Notes: generated from the letters alone by a model not told the origin. A DNA stretch of 15,843 nt from Clostridia bacterium (GCA_028702545.1 JAQVOQ010000017.1:1-15843); one strand, 5' to 3'; positions 7,065 through 14,797 are shown, numbered from the stretch's first letter. Made by a program: numbers and translations.

Positions 7065-7973
7065 ATGGGAAAAGAAAGTAAAATAAAAAATTATTTTAAA
7101 GTAAAAGAATTGCCTAATTCTATATACTATGAGGCACATAGAGATAATGCGATATTAGATGAAAAAAATGAGTTTTTTAATAGAATAAGACAAATAAAAC
7201 AATACCAAGATGATTATGACTATAATGTTATTCAATACAGGCATATGCAATTATTAGATGAGTATGAAGGCGTTGAGAGAACTAGTAAAGAACTTAGAAT
7301 GATAAATCAAGTAAAATTTATGCAAGCACAATTACCTATTTTTTTGAACAAGCTAAATAAATTAGATTATTATAAAGCAATCAAAGCTTTTGATAAACAT
7401 TATAATAGTACAGAAGAGCAATTGAAAGATTTAAAAAATTCGGTAATGGAAGTTGTTTTTTTAGCAGCTAAAAGTGGTTCATTAAGTGAGTTGCAAGAAA
7501 AAACATTAATTGCAACATTAGCAAATATAGATGTAGACACCACTAAGAAAGATTTGTCAAACATCACATTATATGATGTTAAAAACGAAAAGAAATATGT
7601 TGCGGTAAGACCAGAAAGATTAAAAAACGATTGTCCAACTTACGAAATGCTAGAAGAACAATTATCTGAGCGATTAGTGGAAAGTATTACTACTACCATT
7701 AAACAAATATCAAAGCGCGCAATTACAAAAAGCAAAGAAAGCGATTTTACTTTAGAATTAAACAATCAAGAAATGATTGAACTCGTTAATTCTTATGCCG
7801 TTAAAATACTTGATGATTATAAGGATAGACCAGAGCGTTATACTAAAGAATGCCATTCAACTATGGATGTTGTTAATACTTATTTTGATGTCAACGGTAA
7901 AAGCAGGGCTAAATATAAAGCGTTATCACAAGACCTTGAAAAGTATTCTTCAACAGAAGAAGTAGAAAAATAA
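7065..7973 (+). CDS. Hypothetical soluble protein, 302 residues
   Basis: I do not recognise this family. The protein is hydrophilic and predicted mostly helical, with high Lys, Glu and Tyr content. There is no signal peptide, membrane helix or Cys-based metal motif. A Tyr/Gln-rich stretch (about 40-60) precedes helical segments to about residue 155. A short possibly beta segment near 165-185 (ITLYDV.NEKKYVAVRPERL) and a helical C-terminal half follow. The ATG has AAGGGG 10 nt upstream. The stop TAA at 7971-7973 is followed in the same frame by 22 more sense codons (KEQINLLQKVPKEKE...) and a second TAA at 8040-8042, right before the terminator. The original protein may thus have been 325 residues. 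It is monocistronic, with its own promoter and hairpin. Confidence 0.65.
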   Translation: MGKESKIKNYFKVKELPNSIYYEAHRDNAILDEKNEFFNRIRQIKQYQDDYDYNVIQYRHMQLLDEYEGVERTSKELRMINQVKFMQAQLPIFLNKLNKLDYYKAIKAFDKHYNSTEEQLKDLKNSVMEVVFLAAKSGSLSELQEKTLIATLANIDVDTTKKDLSNITLYDVKNEKKYVAVRPERLKNDCPTYEMLEEQLSERLVESITTTIKQISKRAITKSKESDFTLELNNQEMIELVNSYAVKILDDYKDRPERYTKECHSTMDVVNTYFDVNGKSRAKYKALSQDLEKYSSTEEVEK

Positions 7974-8042
7974 AAAGAACAAATTAATCTTTTGCAAAAA
8001 GTACCAAAAGAAAAAGAAACTGCTAGCGAAATTTTAAAATAA
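7974..8042 (+). other. In-frame 22-codon extension after the stop of the hypothetical gene
   Basis: Reading past the TAA at 7971 in the same frame gives 22 hydrophilic codons rich in Lys, Glu and Gln, like the preceding C-terminus. A second TAA at 8040 lies 8 bp before the terminator hairpin. It could be the lost tail of the gene after a nonsense change (EVEK-stop-KEQ), a readthrough extension, or chance in AT-rich DNA. Confidence 0.4.
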
Positions 8043-8050
8043 TATAATTT

Positions 8051-8078
8051 AAAACCTTAACTTTTGTTAAGGTTTTTT
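8051..8078 (+). terminator. Intrinsic terminator of the hypothetical gene
   Basis: Perfect 11-bp stem AAAACCTTAAC (8051-8061) / GTTAAGGTTTT (8066-8076) with a TTTT loop and a T-run to 8078. Confidence 0.85.
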
Positions 8079-8139
8079 GTTGAATAATTAAATGTATTTT
8101 ATTTTAGTATACTTTTTAATAGTGTTATTATTAAATATC

Positions 8140-8167
8140 TTGATTTTTATTTTATTTATGGTAAAAT
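8140..8167 (+). promoter_or_regulatory. Predicted extended -10 promoter of the LTA synthase gene
   Basis: TTGATT (8140-8145), 16-bp spacer, TAAAAT (8162-8167) preceded by TGG at 8159-8161, giving the extended -10 form TGnTAAAAT. It lies about 48 bp before the chosen start. Confidence 0.6.
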
Positions 8168-8214
8168 AATATTGCAGTTTAAACAAGTTCAAATTTATGT
8201 TATTTTGGAGTGAT

Positions 8215-10158
8215 ATGGATAAAGTTAAAAAAGCGGGCATAGTAAAAAATGCTACTAGTATTTCTAAACAATTATTATTAGGGGCTATTTTTTTGGTTTC
8301 AACTCTATTTATTGAAACTGTAACTTTTTTGCTTCTAGGTTTTAACGCCCTTCCTCAATATTTAATTCTAGATGTATCAATAATTTTAATAATTATCGGA
8401 ATAGTTTTGTTAATACCTTTTTTTAAAATTCAACAAACTGTTTTTGCAATTATTATTATAATTCAGATATTTTTAAGCTATACAAATGTCACTTTATATA
8501 ATATTTTTGGCACTATAGTTACAGTAGATATGATTAATTTAGTTGCAGAAGCCGTTACGGCAGTTGAACTAAGCGTCATTAATATAACATTAGTGTCAGT
8601 ATTTGTGTTTATAGCAATAGCTTATATTGCTGGCAATATAATATTTTCTAAGTCTTTTAAAAATGTAAAAACAATAAAAAATACAAACAAAATTAAAATA
8701 GCTCTGTTAACGGTAATATGCTTTTTAAGTATACAATTTGTCGGTTATAACAGTTATATAGACCAAGTAGAAAATTTTAATAGTACATCAGTATATGCTT
8801 TTATTGGGGATGATGCTTTGCTTTATGATACTTTAATATTTGAAGCAGAGAGTTTGAAAAAATTTGGAACTTTTGGCTTTTATTTTCAAGATATTAATTC
8901 AACTTTATTTAATTTAGAAAAAGATAAAGCGGAGAAGATAGTTGCGGCAAACGAATATTTGGATGCCGGAGTAAATTCTACTATTGGTGACTACACGGGC
9001 ATTAGCGAGGATAATAATCTTATTGTTATAATGGCTGAAAGCTTAGAGTGGTACGCAATTGATGAGGAGTTAACACCGACTTTATATGAGATGTCTCAAA
9101 ATAATGTTAGTGTAAACAACTATTATTCTAAAAGTAAAACAAATATATCTGAAGCCTTTGGCTTTTTAGGTAGTCATCCATTAACTCAGGGTTTTGCCTC
9201 AGTCTTGCCTGGTGCTGCTAAGTTAAATAAAAATAATTTTGACTACTCACTTCCTAATTTATTAAAAAATGATGGCTATGAGGGAATCAACTATTTAATC
9301 AATCACAAAAAACATTTTTATAAACGAAACGAAACACATAATAATTTTGGTTTTAACGATATTTTTGACATTTCTGATTTTGTTGTAAAAGATTCTAAGA
9401 TAAATTATTGGGGAGACTGGCCACTTGATTCTGAATTCTTTAAGGGGGCTATAGAAACAATAGCGCCAGCAGAATTAGAAAATCCATTCTTTAACTGGAT
9501 TACAACTATGAGTATGCATGGTCCTTATGATGGTAATTATCGCCTGGCAGATTATTTAGACCAAATTGATGCATCTAACTGGGTTAATGCTTTATCTGGA
9601 ACTGCAGATGAAAATCACTTAAAAAATTATCAGGCTGCGGTTATGGATTTAGACAGAGCTGTTGAATATTTACTAGAAGAATTAGAAAATAGAAATTTAC
9701 TTGAAACAACAACAATAGCAATATATGCTGATCATGAAACTTATTATCATGACCTTGGACTTAAAATAAAAGGTATAGATAAAGCCGATTATCAAAATCC
9801 AGAAGTTTATAGGGTTCCCTTTATCATTTATGATGACAATTTGCCTAGTATGCAAATAACTGATTTTGCTTGCCCCTATGACATTATGCCAACGCTTATG
9901 GATTTGTTTGGCATTAGTTATAATACGAATATGTACATGGGAAATTCAGTTTTTATTGAAGACGAAAACTCGCAAGTGTTTTTATCGTTAACGGGTGGAG
10001 TATTTAATAAAACAATATTTACTATTAACGGTACTGATATAATTTCTCAAGGAGCGCTTGATTCAACAAATAAAGAAGAATTTTTACAATCGTTAGAAGA
10101 TTTATTGCGAAAAGTCATTAAATTTAATGACTTATATTGCTACAATTTATTTAGATAA
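8215..10158 (+). CDS. LTA synthase family membrane sulfatase-fold enzyme
   Basis: 647 residues, the normal length for lipoteichoic acid synthase (LtaS/YfnI-type). LtaS moves glycerol-phosphate from phosphatidylglycerol onto a growing chain outside the membrane. Five membrane helices lie in the first ~190 residues, then an extracellular sulfatase-fold domain. Active-site landmarks: LIVIMAESLEW with metal-binding Glu275, SKTNISEAF with the probable catalytic Thr309, TMSMHGPY with His435, and YADHETYYH with Asp506-His507. Supporting motifs are SLPNLLKNDGY, HFYKRNETHNNFGF and YDIMPTLMDLFGI. The stretch after Thr309 reads TNISEAF where LtaS usually has TSDAEF, so exact specificity is uncertain; a related polyol-phosphate or phospholipid-derived transferase is possible. 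I chose the ATG at 8215 because GGAG (8207-8210) sits before it; an in-frame ATG at 8197 has no ribosome-binding site. It is monocistronic. Confidence 0.85.
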   Translation: MDKVKKAGIVKNATSISKQLLLGAIFLVSTLFIETVTFLLLGFNALPQYLILDVSIILIIIGIVLLIPFFKIQQTVFAIIIIIQIFLSYTNVTLYNIFGTIVTVDMINLVAEAVTAVELSVINITLVSVFVFIAIAYIAGNIIFSKSFKNVKTIKNTNKIKIALLTVICFLSIQFVGYNSYIDQVENFNSTSVYAFIGDDALLYDTLIFEAESLKKFGTFGFYFQDINSTLFNLEKDKAEKIVAANEYLDAGVNSTIGDYTGISEDNNLIVIMAESLEWYAIDEELTPTLYEMSQNNVSVNNYYSKSKTNISEAFGFLGSHPLTQGFASVLPGAAKLNKNNFDYSLPNLLKNDGYEGINYLINHKKHFYKRNETHNNFGFNDIFDISDFVVKDSKINYWGDWPLDSEFFKGAIETIAPAELENPFFNWITTMSMHGPYDGNYRLADYLDQIDASNWVNALSGTADENHLKNYQAAVMDLDRAVEYLLEELENRNLLETTTIAIYADHETYYHDLGLKIKGIDKADYQNPEVYRVPFIIYDDNLPSMQITDFACPYDIMPTLMDLFGISYNTNMYMGNSVFIEDENSQVFLSLTGGVFNKTIFTINGTDIISQGALDSTNKEEFLQSLEDLLRKVIKFNDLYCYNLFR

Positions 10159-10163
10159 TTTTT

Positions 10164-10189
10164 AAAACAGCAACTTATGCTGTTTTTTT
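10164..10189 (+). terminator. Intrinsic terminator of the LTA synthase gene
   Basis: Stem AAAACAGCA (10164-10172) / TGCTGTTTT (10178-10186) with a 5-nt loop and a T-run to 10189, 5 bp after the stop. Confidence 0.85.
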
Positions 10190-10269
10190 ATTTTTCTTTA
10201 CTTTGTATATAAGCTAATGAGTTTGTAAATAATAAAAGTAATTTAATAAATAAAAAAGGAGTATATAAT

Positions 10270-10662
10270 ATGCTTGATATTTTAATATTTAGCGTTGTGG
10301 CGCTTGCAATTTTAGTGACAATTGATTTAGTTTGGATTTGGCTCGTTAGCCGCAGGATATATAGAGTAGAACTTGATGAAATGTTAAAAGATAATAAAAA
10401 TTATTTTGTCGCCGCAGTCGTTTATATTTTACTTGCTTTTGGGTTAGTATTTTTTGTTACTGCAACTGCTATAGCAGATGTTAACATAGTTTTTGCAATA
10501 CTTGGAGGACTTGTGTTTGGCTTTATAGTTTTTGCAACCTACGCGCTAACAAATTTATCTATGCTAAAAAAATGGAGCTTTATGCTTGCTTTAATTGATA
10601 TAACTTGGGGCAGTATTGCTATTTCAGTAACTAGCTTATTAACTTATTTAATATTTGTTTAA
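10270..10662 (+). CDS. DUF2177-like small membrane protein
   Basis: 130 residues with four predicted membrane helices (about 3-25, 43-65, 71-92 and 101-128). The pattern matches the DUF2177 family: an acidic-Trp motif in helix 1 (TIDLVWIWLV), a Tyr-Leu-rich helix 2, a Gly-rich helix 3 (GGLVFGFIVFATYALTNLS) and the closing IDITWGS in helix 4. The YALTNL and D-x-x-WG residues are the family's hallmark. Its biochemical role is not known to me. AAGGAG (10256-10261) sits 8 nt before the ATG. It lies alone between two terminators. Upstream, TTGTAT (10203) and TAAATA (10226) could be a weak promoter. Confidence 0.75.
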   Translation: MLDILIFSVVALAILVTIDLVWIWLVSRRIYRVELDEMLKDNKNYFVAAVVYILLAFGLVFFVTATAIADVNIVFAILGGLVFGFIVFATYALTNLSMLKKWSFMLALIDITWGSIAISVTSLLTYLIFV

Positions 10663-10681
10663 TTTATATAATTAATTTTAT

Positions 10682-10706
10682 AAAAACAACCGCAAGGTTG
10701 TTTTTT
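10682..10706 (+). terminator. Intrinsic terminator of the DUF2177-like gene
   Basis: Perfect 10-bp stem AAAAACAACC (10682-10691) / GGTTGTTTTT (10696-10705) closed by a GCAA tetraloop (GNRA type), 19 bp after the stop. Confidence 0.9.
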
Positions 10707-10763
10707 GTTAGCCTATTAAATAATTCTTTTAAAACATAATCAGGTTAATCTTTTGTTAAACAG

Positions 10764-10793
10764 TTGCCATAAACTCTATAAAAGTGGTATATT
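10764..10793 (+). promoter_or_regulatory. Predicted extended -10 promoter of serS
   Basis: TTGCCA (10764-10769), 18-bp spacer, TATATT (10788-10793) with TGG just before it (10785-10787), giving an extended -10. TTGTTA (10753) with TATAAA (10777) is an alternative. The leader is only about 28 nt and contains no T-box. Confidence 0.5.
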
Positions 10794-10827
10794 TTTTTAT
10801 AAACAAATAAACAAAAGGAGCAAATAT

Positions 10828-12099
10828 ATGTTAGATATTAATTTGATAAGAAAACAACCCGAATTTGTAAAAGCCGCAATAGCTAAACGGGGTATTTTTG
10901 TGTCCTTTGATGATATGTTAGATAAAGATAAAGAGGTTAGAAGCCTAAAAGCCAAAACTGACGAATTAAAAGCTGAAAGAAATAAGGTAAGCAAAAGTAT
11001 ACCTGAATTAAAAAAAGCAAATAAGCCAGTTGAAGCGGTTTTTGAAAGTATGCGTTTATTGGGCGAGCAAATTGAAGCAGCTGACCTAAAAATAAAACAA
11101 CTAGAAGAAGATATTTTTAATTTTGTTGCAGGACTGCCTAATATGCCAGATGAAGACTTGGCTGTTGGCGACAAAGAGGGTAATGAGGTTGTTTATATTT
11201 ATTCTAAAAAACCTGAGTTTAATTTTGACATTAAAAATCATGTTGACTTGTGCGAGATGCATAACCTAGTAGACTATAAGCGTGGGGCAAAGCTAGCCGG
11301 AAATGGCAACTGGATTTATACGGGTGTCGGTGCAAGGCTTGAGTGGGCACTGCTTAACTATTTTATAGATGAACACTTAAAAGACGGCTATGAGTTTATG
11401 TTAATTCCTCATATGCTTAACTATTCTTGCGGTTTTGGAGCAGGACAATTTCCTAAATTTGAAAGTGATGTTTATTGGGTAAAAGACGATAGTGATAACG
11501 ATAATAAATTTATGCTTCCAACCTCAGAAACAGGACTTGTTAATTTGCACGCCGATGAAGTTTTAACAGAAGATGAACTTCCAAAGAAATATTTTGGATA
11601 TACGCCGTGTTATAGAAGAGAGGCGGGTAGTTATAGAGCAGAAGAGCGCGGAATGATTCGTGGTCATCAATTTAATAAAGTGGAAATGATACAATATACT
11701 ATCCCAAAAGACTCAGATAAAGCATTTTATGAACTTGTAGACAAAGCAAAAGCATTAGTTGAGAAGTTAGGACTGCATTACAGGGTGAGTAAGCTTGCTG
11801 CTGGCGATGTTTCGGCTAGTATGGCTCGTACTTATGATATTGAGGTTTGGGTGCCTACAATGGGCTATAAAGAGGTCAGCTCGGTATCTAACGCTAGAGA
11901 TTATCAGGCTAGAAGGTCAAACACTAAGTTTAGAAACATAGAAGCAGGAAAGTTGGACTTTGTTAACACATTAAACGGCTCTGGCCTTGCAACGAGCCGA
12001 ATAATTCCTGCAATAGTTGAACAATTTCAACAAGCCGATGGTAGCATTAAAGTTCCACAAGTTTTAGTAAAATATTTAGGTCTTGAAGTTATCAAATAA
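10828..12099 (+). CDS. serS: Seryl-tRNA synthetase
   Basis: 423 residues, standard length for bacterial SerRS, a class II homodimer that charges tRNA-Ser in the cytoplasm. Residues ~30-100 form the long Lys/Glu-rich coiled coil that grips the tRNA-Ser variable arm. The catalytic core follows: motif 1 around MLIPHMLNYSCG (191-202) with GQFPKFESDVY, the serine-binding PTSETGLVNLH (231-241), motif 2 PCYRREAGS...ERGMIRGHQFNKVE (260-286), and motif 3 LNGSGLATSRIIPAIVE (382-398) with Arg390. The segment between EAGS and GMIR reads YRAEER instead of the usual GRDTR-like loop, so this is a divergent but apparently complete enzyme. The open frame extends back to a TTG at 10753, but ATG 10828 has AAAGGAG 7 nt upstream and gives the normal MLDINLIR N-terminus. 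It has its own promoter and terminator. Confidence 0.93.
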   Translation: MLDINLIRKQPEFVKAAIAKRGIFVSFDDMLDKDKEVRSLKAKTDELKAERNKVSKSIPELKKANKPVEAVFESMRLLGEQIEAADLKIKQLEEDIFNFVAGLPNMPDEDLAVGDKEGNEVVYIYSKKPEFNFDIKNHVDLCEMHNLVDYKRGAKLAGNGNWIYTGVGARLEWALLNYFIDEHLKDGYEFMLIPHMLNYSCGFGAGQFPKFESDVYWVKDDSDNDNKFMLPTSETGLVNLHADEVLTEDELPKKYFGYTPCYRREAGSYRAEERGMIRGHQFNKVEMIQYTIPKDSDKAFYELVDKAKALVEKLGLHYRVSKLAAGDVSASMARTYDIEVWVPTMGYKEVSSVSNARDYQARRSNTKFRNIEAGKLDFVNTLNGSGLATSRIIPAIVEQFQQADGSIKVPQVLVKYLGLEVIK

Positions 12100-12138
12100 A
12101 GTCTTTTAATAAAAAAGTAATATTTTAGAGGTAAAAAT

Positions 12139-12168
12139 AAAAAAAGTGGTTGATTGACCGCTTTTTTA
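12139..12168 (+). terminator. Intrinsic terminator of serS
   Basis: A-tract (12139-12145), stem GTGGT (12146-12150) / ACCGC (12157-12161) with one G-U pair and a 6-nt loop, then six Ts (12162-12167). It lies about 40 bp after the stop. Confidence 0.75.
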
Positions 12169-12238
12169 TTAAACTAAACAGAAAAAGCATATAATTATAA
12201 ATAATTATAAAAATAATTTCAATAATTGTTTAATATTT

Positions 12239-12256
12239 TTTACATAATTGTGTAAA
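12239..12256. promoter_or_regulatory. 18-bp palindrome upstream of the XRE-RSH operon promoter
   Basis: TTTACATAATTGTGTAAA is a near-perfect palindrome (TTTACA / TGTAAA arms around a central AATT, one mismatched pair). It sits 6 bp upstream of the predicted -35 element. The position suits a regulator-binding site, possibly for the XRE protein encoded downstream; that link is inference. Confidence 0.45.
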
Positions 12257-12262
12257 TTATTG

Positions 12263-12291
12263 TTGAAATTAAACTTTTAAAGTGATAAACT
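12263..12291 (+). promoter_or_regulatory. Predicted promoter of the XRE-RSH operon
   Basis: TTGAAA (12263-12268), 17-bp spacer, TAAACT (12286-12291) preceded by TGA at 12283-12285, giving an extended -10. The transcript would start about 22 nt before the ATG at 12320. Confidence 0.55.
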
Positions 12292-12319
12292 CTATTTAAT
12301 TTTAAATTCGAGGTGCGAT

Positions 12320-13345
12320 ATGAGTACAGATAAAAATTTATTAAAAACTAGTAAAGTTTTTAGTTTAAACCTAAAGACCTTAATTAAAGACAATAAATTA
12401 AACCAATCAAAATTATCAAAGGAGATAGGTTTTTCCGTAACTAGTATCAATAATTATTTAAATGATGTAAATGACCCACCTATTGCTTTTTTACTTAGTT
12501 TAAAAAAACAATATGGCATTAACATTGATGATTTTTTAACAAAAACTGTTAAGGAAGATGAATTAACGCATCCAAAACACACAAGTGTAAGTGCAGAAAA
12601 ATATATAGGTAATTATATGCTTTATTTTTATCAATCAAGTGCCTATAAGGGTGCGGGATTTAATCCCGTTAAAGACCCATTAAAATATGGAGTACTCAGC
12701 GTTTTTCCAGCAAAAGAATTTAATTTTGATAATAGTGTTAAAATGATTAGCTTAGCGACTTTTTTTGCAAGCAGACAAGAAGCAAAAGAGTTTAAACAAA
12801 AATTAGACTATTTAGCAGATAATTATTCAGAAATTAAAAACAGCCATAACACTTATGCACAAAATTATAAAGGCACGCTAGAAAGTAGCGTAACACAAGT
12901 GTTTATTGATTTAAAAAGTCAATATTATAACGATAGAGTGCTAATTATATTAAATAATCCACCTACTGAAAAATCGTATGTTGGAGGAATTGGAACGGTT
13001 AATTCAGTTGCAAGAGGTCGTGAGCCATCGCCAGTCATTCAATATATTATTTTAAGTAAATATTTTGTAGAAACACCAGACGGCGAACTTTATAATATGC
13101 TTAATTTATCCGTTGAAAATATTGATGTAAGAAATGAAACAATGAAGTTGTTAGAGCAATTTAAAGCGCTATATTTAGAGAGCAATGTAAGCCTAGAAGA
13201 ATACCAAAAAAATTACATTATGCAAAATAATATTGAAAGGTCAATAGTAGATGTAGTTAAACGCAATATGTTTTTATATGGAAAAATATCAAACAGAGAA
13301 GATGATAAATATTATCGTTTGATTATGTCTTACAAAAAGAAATAA
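12320..13345 (+). CDS. XRE-family regulator with unknown C-terminal domain
   Basis: 341 residues. An N-terminal Cro/C1-type helix-turn-helix spans about residues 14-73: LKTLIKDNKLNQSKLSKEIG, then TSINNYLNDVNDPPI as the recognition region, then LKKQYGINIDDFL. From about residue 90 comes a ~250-residue domain I cannot assign. It opens with a Tyr-rich segment (EKYIGNYMLYFYQSSAY) and continues with mixed strands and helices, including LIILNNPP and VIQYIILSKYF. This domain may sense a ligand or protein partner; that is inference. The start is set by GAGGTG just before ATG. The stop codon overlaps the ribosome-binding site of the following RSH gene, whose ATG is 12 bp away, so the two are translationally linked. 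A palindrome and an extended -10 promoter lie upstream, suggesting autoregulation. It is probably a transcription factor tied to alarmone or nucleotide status. Confidence 0.75.
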   Translation: MSTDKNLLKTSKVFSLNLKTLIKDNKLNQSKLSKEIGFSVTSINNYLNDVNDPPIAFLLSLKKQYGINIDDFLTKTVKEDELTHPKHTSVSAEKYIGNYMLYFYQSSAYKGAGFNPVKDPLKYGVLSVFPAKEFNFDNSVKMISLATFFASRQEAKEFKQKLDYLADNYSEIKNSHNTYAQNYKGTLESSVTQVFIDLKSQYYNDRVLIILNNPPTEKSYVGGIGTVNSVARGREPSPVIQYIILSKYFVETPDGELYNMLNLSVENIDVRNETMKLLEQFKALYLESNVSLEEYQKNYIMQNNIERSIVDVVKRNMFLYGKISNREDDKYYRLIMSYKKK

Positions 13346-13357
13346 AGGAGGCGCAAT

Positions 13358-14797
13358 ATGAACTATTTAATTGAATATAAAAAGTTAATAAAAAGTTTAG
13401 AAAAGAAAAAATATATTGATATAAATTTAATTAAACGCGCCTTTGAATATGCAAAAGATTTGCATCAAAATCAAAAAAGAAAATCAGGCGAAGATTATAT
13501 AACACACCCAATAGAAGTTGCTAAAATTTTGGCAGAGCTTAATTTTGACGAGAATGTTATAGCAGCGGCACTACTGCATGATGTAATAGAAGATTGTGCC
13601 TGCACCTATGAAGACCTAAAAGAAAAGTTTAATTTAAAAGTTGCAAACCTTGTCGATTCAGTAACTGCAATTAAATATGAAAAAAAGGAAAGAAACCCAG
13701 AGTTTTATAAGTTTTTAATGCAAGAAAAAACTTATAATAAATTATATTCAATAGGTATGAGCGACAAATTATCATTTTATGTTAAATTTGCCGACAGATT
13801 ACACAATTTAAGAACGATTGATATTTTTCCCAAATATCAACAAATAGAAAAAGTAAAAGAAACAGAAAAATATTTAATTCCTATTTTAACGAGTATTAAA
13901 GCTAACACGCTTTATTACAACATTAAAAATGAATGTTATAAAATAGTTGAAACAGAAGATTATATTCATTTTAATAAAAGGTATGAAGCATTTTTAGAAA
14001 AAAGCAAAAACCATTTTGACAAAATTTTTGGTGATTTTGAACTTAACTTAAATAATATGCTAATCAAAAAGACACTTGGAATGGCGAGACTTGTAATAAA
14101 ATCTCTAACGCCTTATGAAATTATAGCTAATCAATTGCCCTCATTAAAAATTTCTGTAGATAAAGTAAAAGAGTTTATGTTCAACAATTTTGTAACACAA
14201 AAAGCGTTTATTATATTAAAAAACAATAATAAAAAAATTAACAAAGAAGAATTATTGTTTACAATCTTTTCTTCTTCAAGTTGGTTTTCTTCTTTTAAAA
14301 TTATAGGCTTTTTAAAAGAAGAAAAAATGCAAGAAAACCCTATGATAATTGAAGATAATTTAGGCAATAAGATAGAAGTTTTTGTGCATACCGAAAAAGA
14401 ACACTTTCAGTATAATAACGGCATAGTAGAAGGTATTGAAATTCCTTATGATGAGGAGTTAAAGCAGTTTGAGGTGTCAGAAAATTATATTAAAGTTAAA
14501 ACAAACATAGGTCAAGAAGTGCTTATGCCAGAGCATTCAACGGTTTTGGATTTTGCTTTTAAAATTCATAACGATTTAGGTTTTAGTTGTACGGGCGCTT
14601 ATTTAAATAATTCGCCAACAAAAATGCCTATTTACACAACACTAAATAACGGAGACCAAGTAAATTTGACTACTGAGCGTGATGAGTTAACAAATGCTTG
14701 CGTATATGTTGCAAAAATACGATGGTTAAGTTATGTTACAACGGAGTATGCAAAGAAAAAATTAAGTAAATACTTTGAAGGTATGTATGAAATATAA
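13358..14797 (+). CDS. Short RelA/SpoT homologue: HD hydrolase, degenerate synthetase, TGS
   Basis: 479 residues. Residues ~25-180 are a complete RSH-type HD (ppGpp hydrolase) domain: His36 in LHQNQKRKSG, His50 in HPIEVA, the HD pair 74-75 in ALLHDVIED, and Asp146 in FADRLHNLRTI. The stretch after it aligns with the usual linker (KETEKYLIPIL..). Residues ~210-365 occupy the synthetase position, but the expected GR.K..YS, D..AiRI and NGYqSLH-type motifs are missing; only a faint echo remains (GNKIEVFVHT...NNGIVEG). Residues ~378-440 are a TGS domain (STVLDFAFKIHNDLG, LNNGDQV), followed by a short helical tail (IRWLSYVTTEYAKKKL). There is no ACT or zinc-finger domain; canonical Rel is ~730 residues. 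Predicted role: breaking down (p)ppGpp without making it. AAAGGAGG lies 6 nt before ATG; the gene is coupled to the upstream XRE regulator. Confidence 0.8.
   Translation: MNYLIEYKKLIKSLEKKKYIDINLIKRAFEYAKDLHQNQKRKSGEDYITHPIEVAKILAELNFDENVIAAALLHDVIEDCACTYEDLKEKFNLKVANLVDSVTAIKYEKKERNPEFYKFLMQEKTYNKLYSIGMSDKLSFYVKFADRLHNLRTIDIFPKYQQIEKVKETEKYLIPILTSIKANTLYYNIKNECYKIVETEDYIHFNKRYEAFLEKSKNHFDKIFGDFELNLNNMLIKKTLGMARLVIKSLTPYEIIANQLPSLKISVDKVKEFMFNNFVTQKAFIILKNNNKKINKEELLFTIFSSSSWFSSFKIIGFLKEEKMQENPMIIEDNLGNKIEVFVHTEKEHFQYNNGIVEGIEIPYDEELKQFEVSENYIKVKTNIGQEVLMPEHSTVLDFAFKIHNDLGFSCTGAYLNNSPTKMPIYTTLNNGDQVNLTTERDELTNACVYVAKIRWLSYVTTEYAKKKLSKYFEGMYEI

Noticed and set aside
7777..7965. Plus-strand 62-codon frame inside the hypothetical gene
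   Set aside because: Lies wholly within the 302-residue gene in another frame and shows no family features.
8197..8214. ATG 8197 as the LTA synthase start
   Set aside because: No ribosome-binding site upstream; GGAG at 8207-8210 fits ATG 8215.
10753..10827. 25-codon N-terminal extension of serS from TTG 10753
   Set aside because: The extension overlaps the predicted promoter, and ATG 10828 has a strong ribosome-binding site and the standard SerRS N-terminus.
10663..10827. T-box leader upstream of serS
   Set aside because: No AGGGTGG-type T-box core or antiterminator; the space holds only the previous terminator and a short promoter region.
10797..11174. Minus-strand open frame over the serS coiled coil
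   Set aside because: Antisense of the Lys/Glu-rich coiled coil gives a Ser/Leu/Phe-rich artefact.
14131..14367. Minus-strand open frame inside the RSH gene
   Set aside because: Shadow of the coding strand with no start signals.
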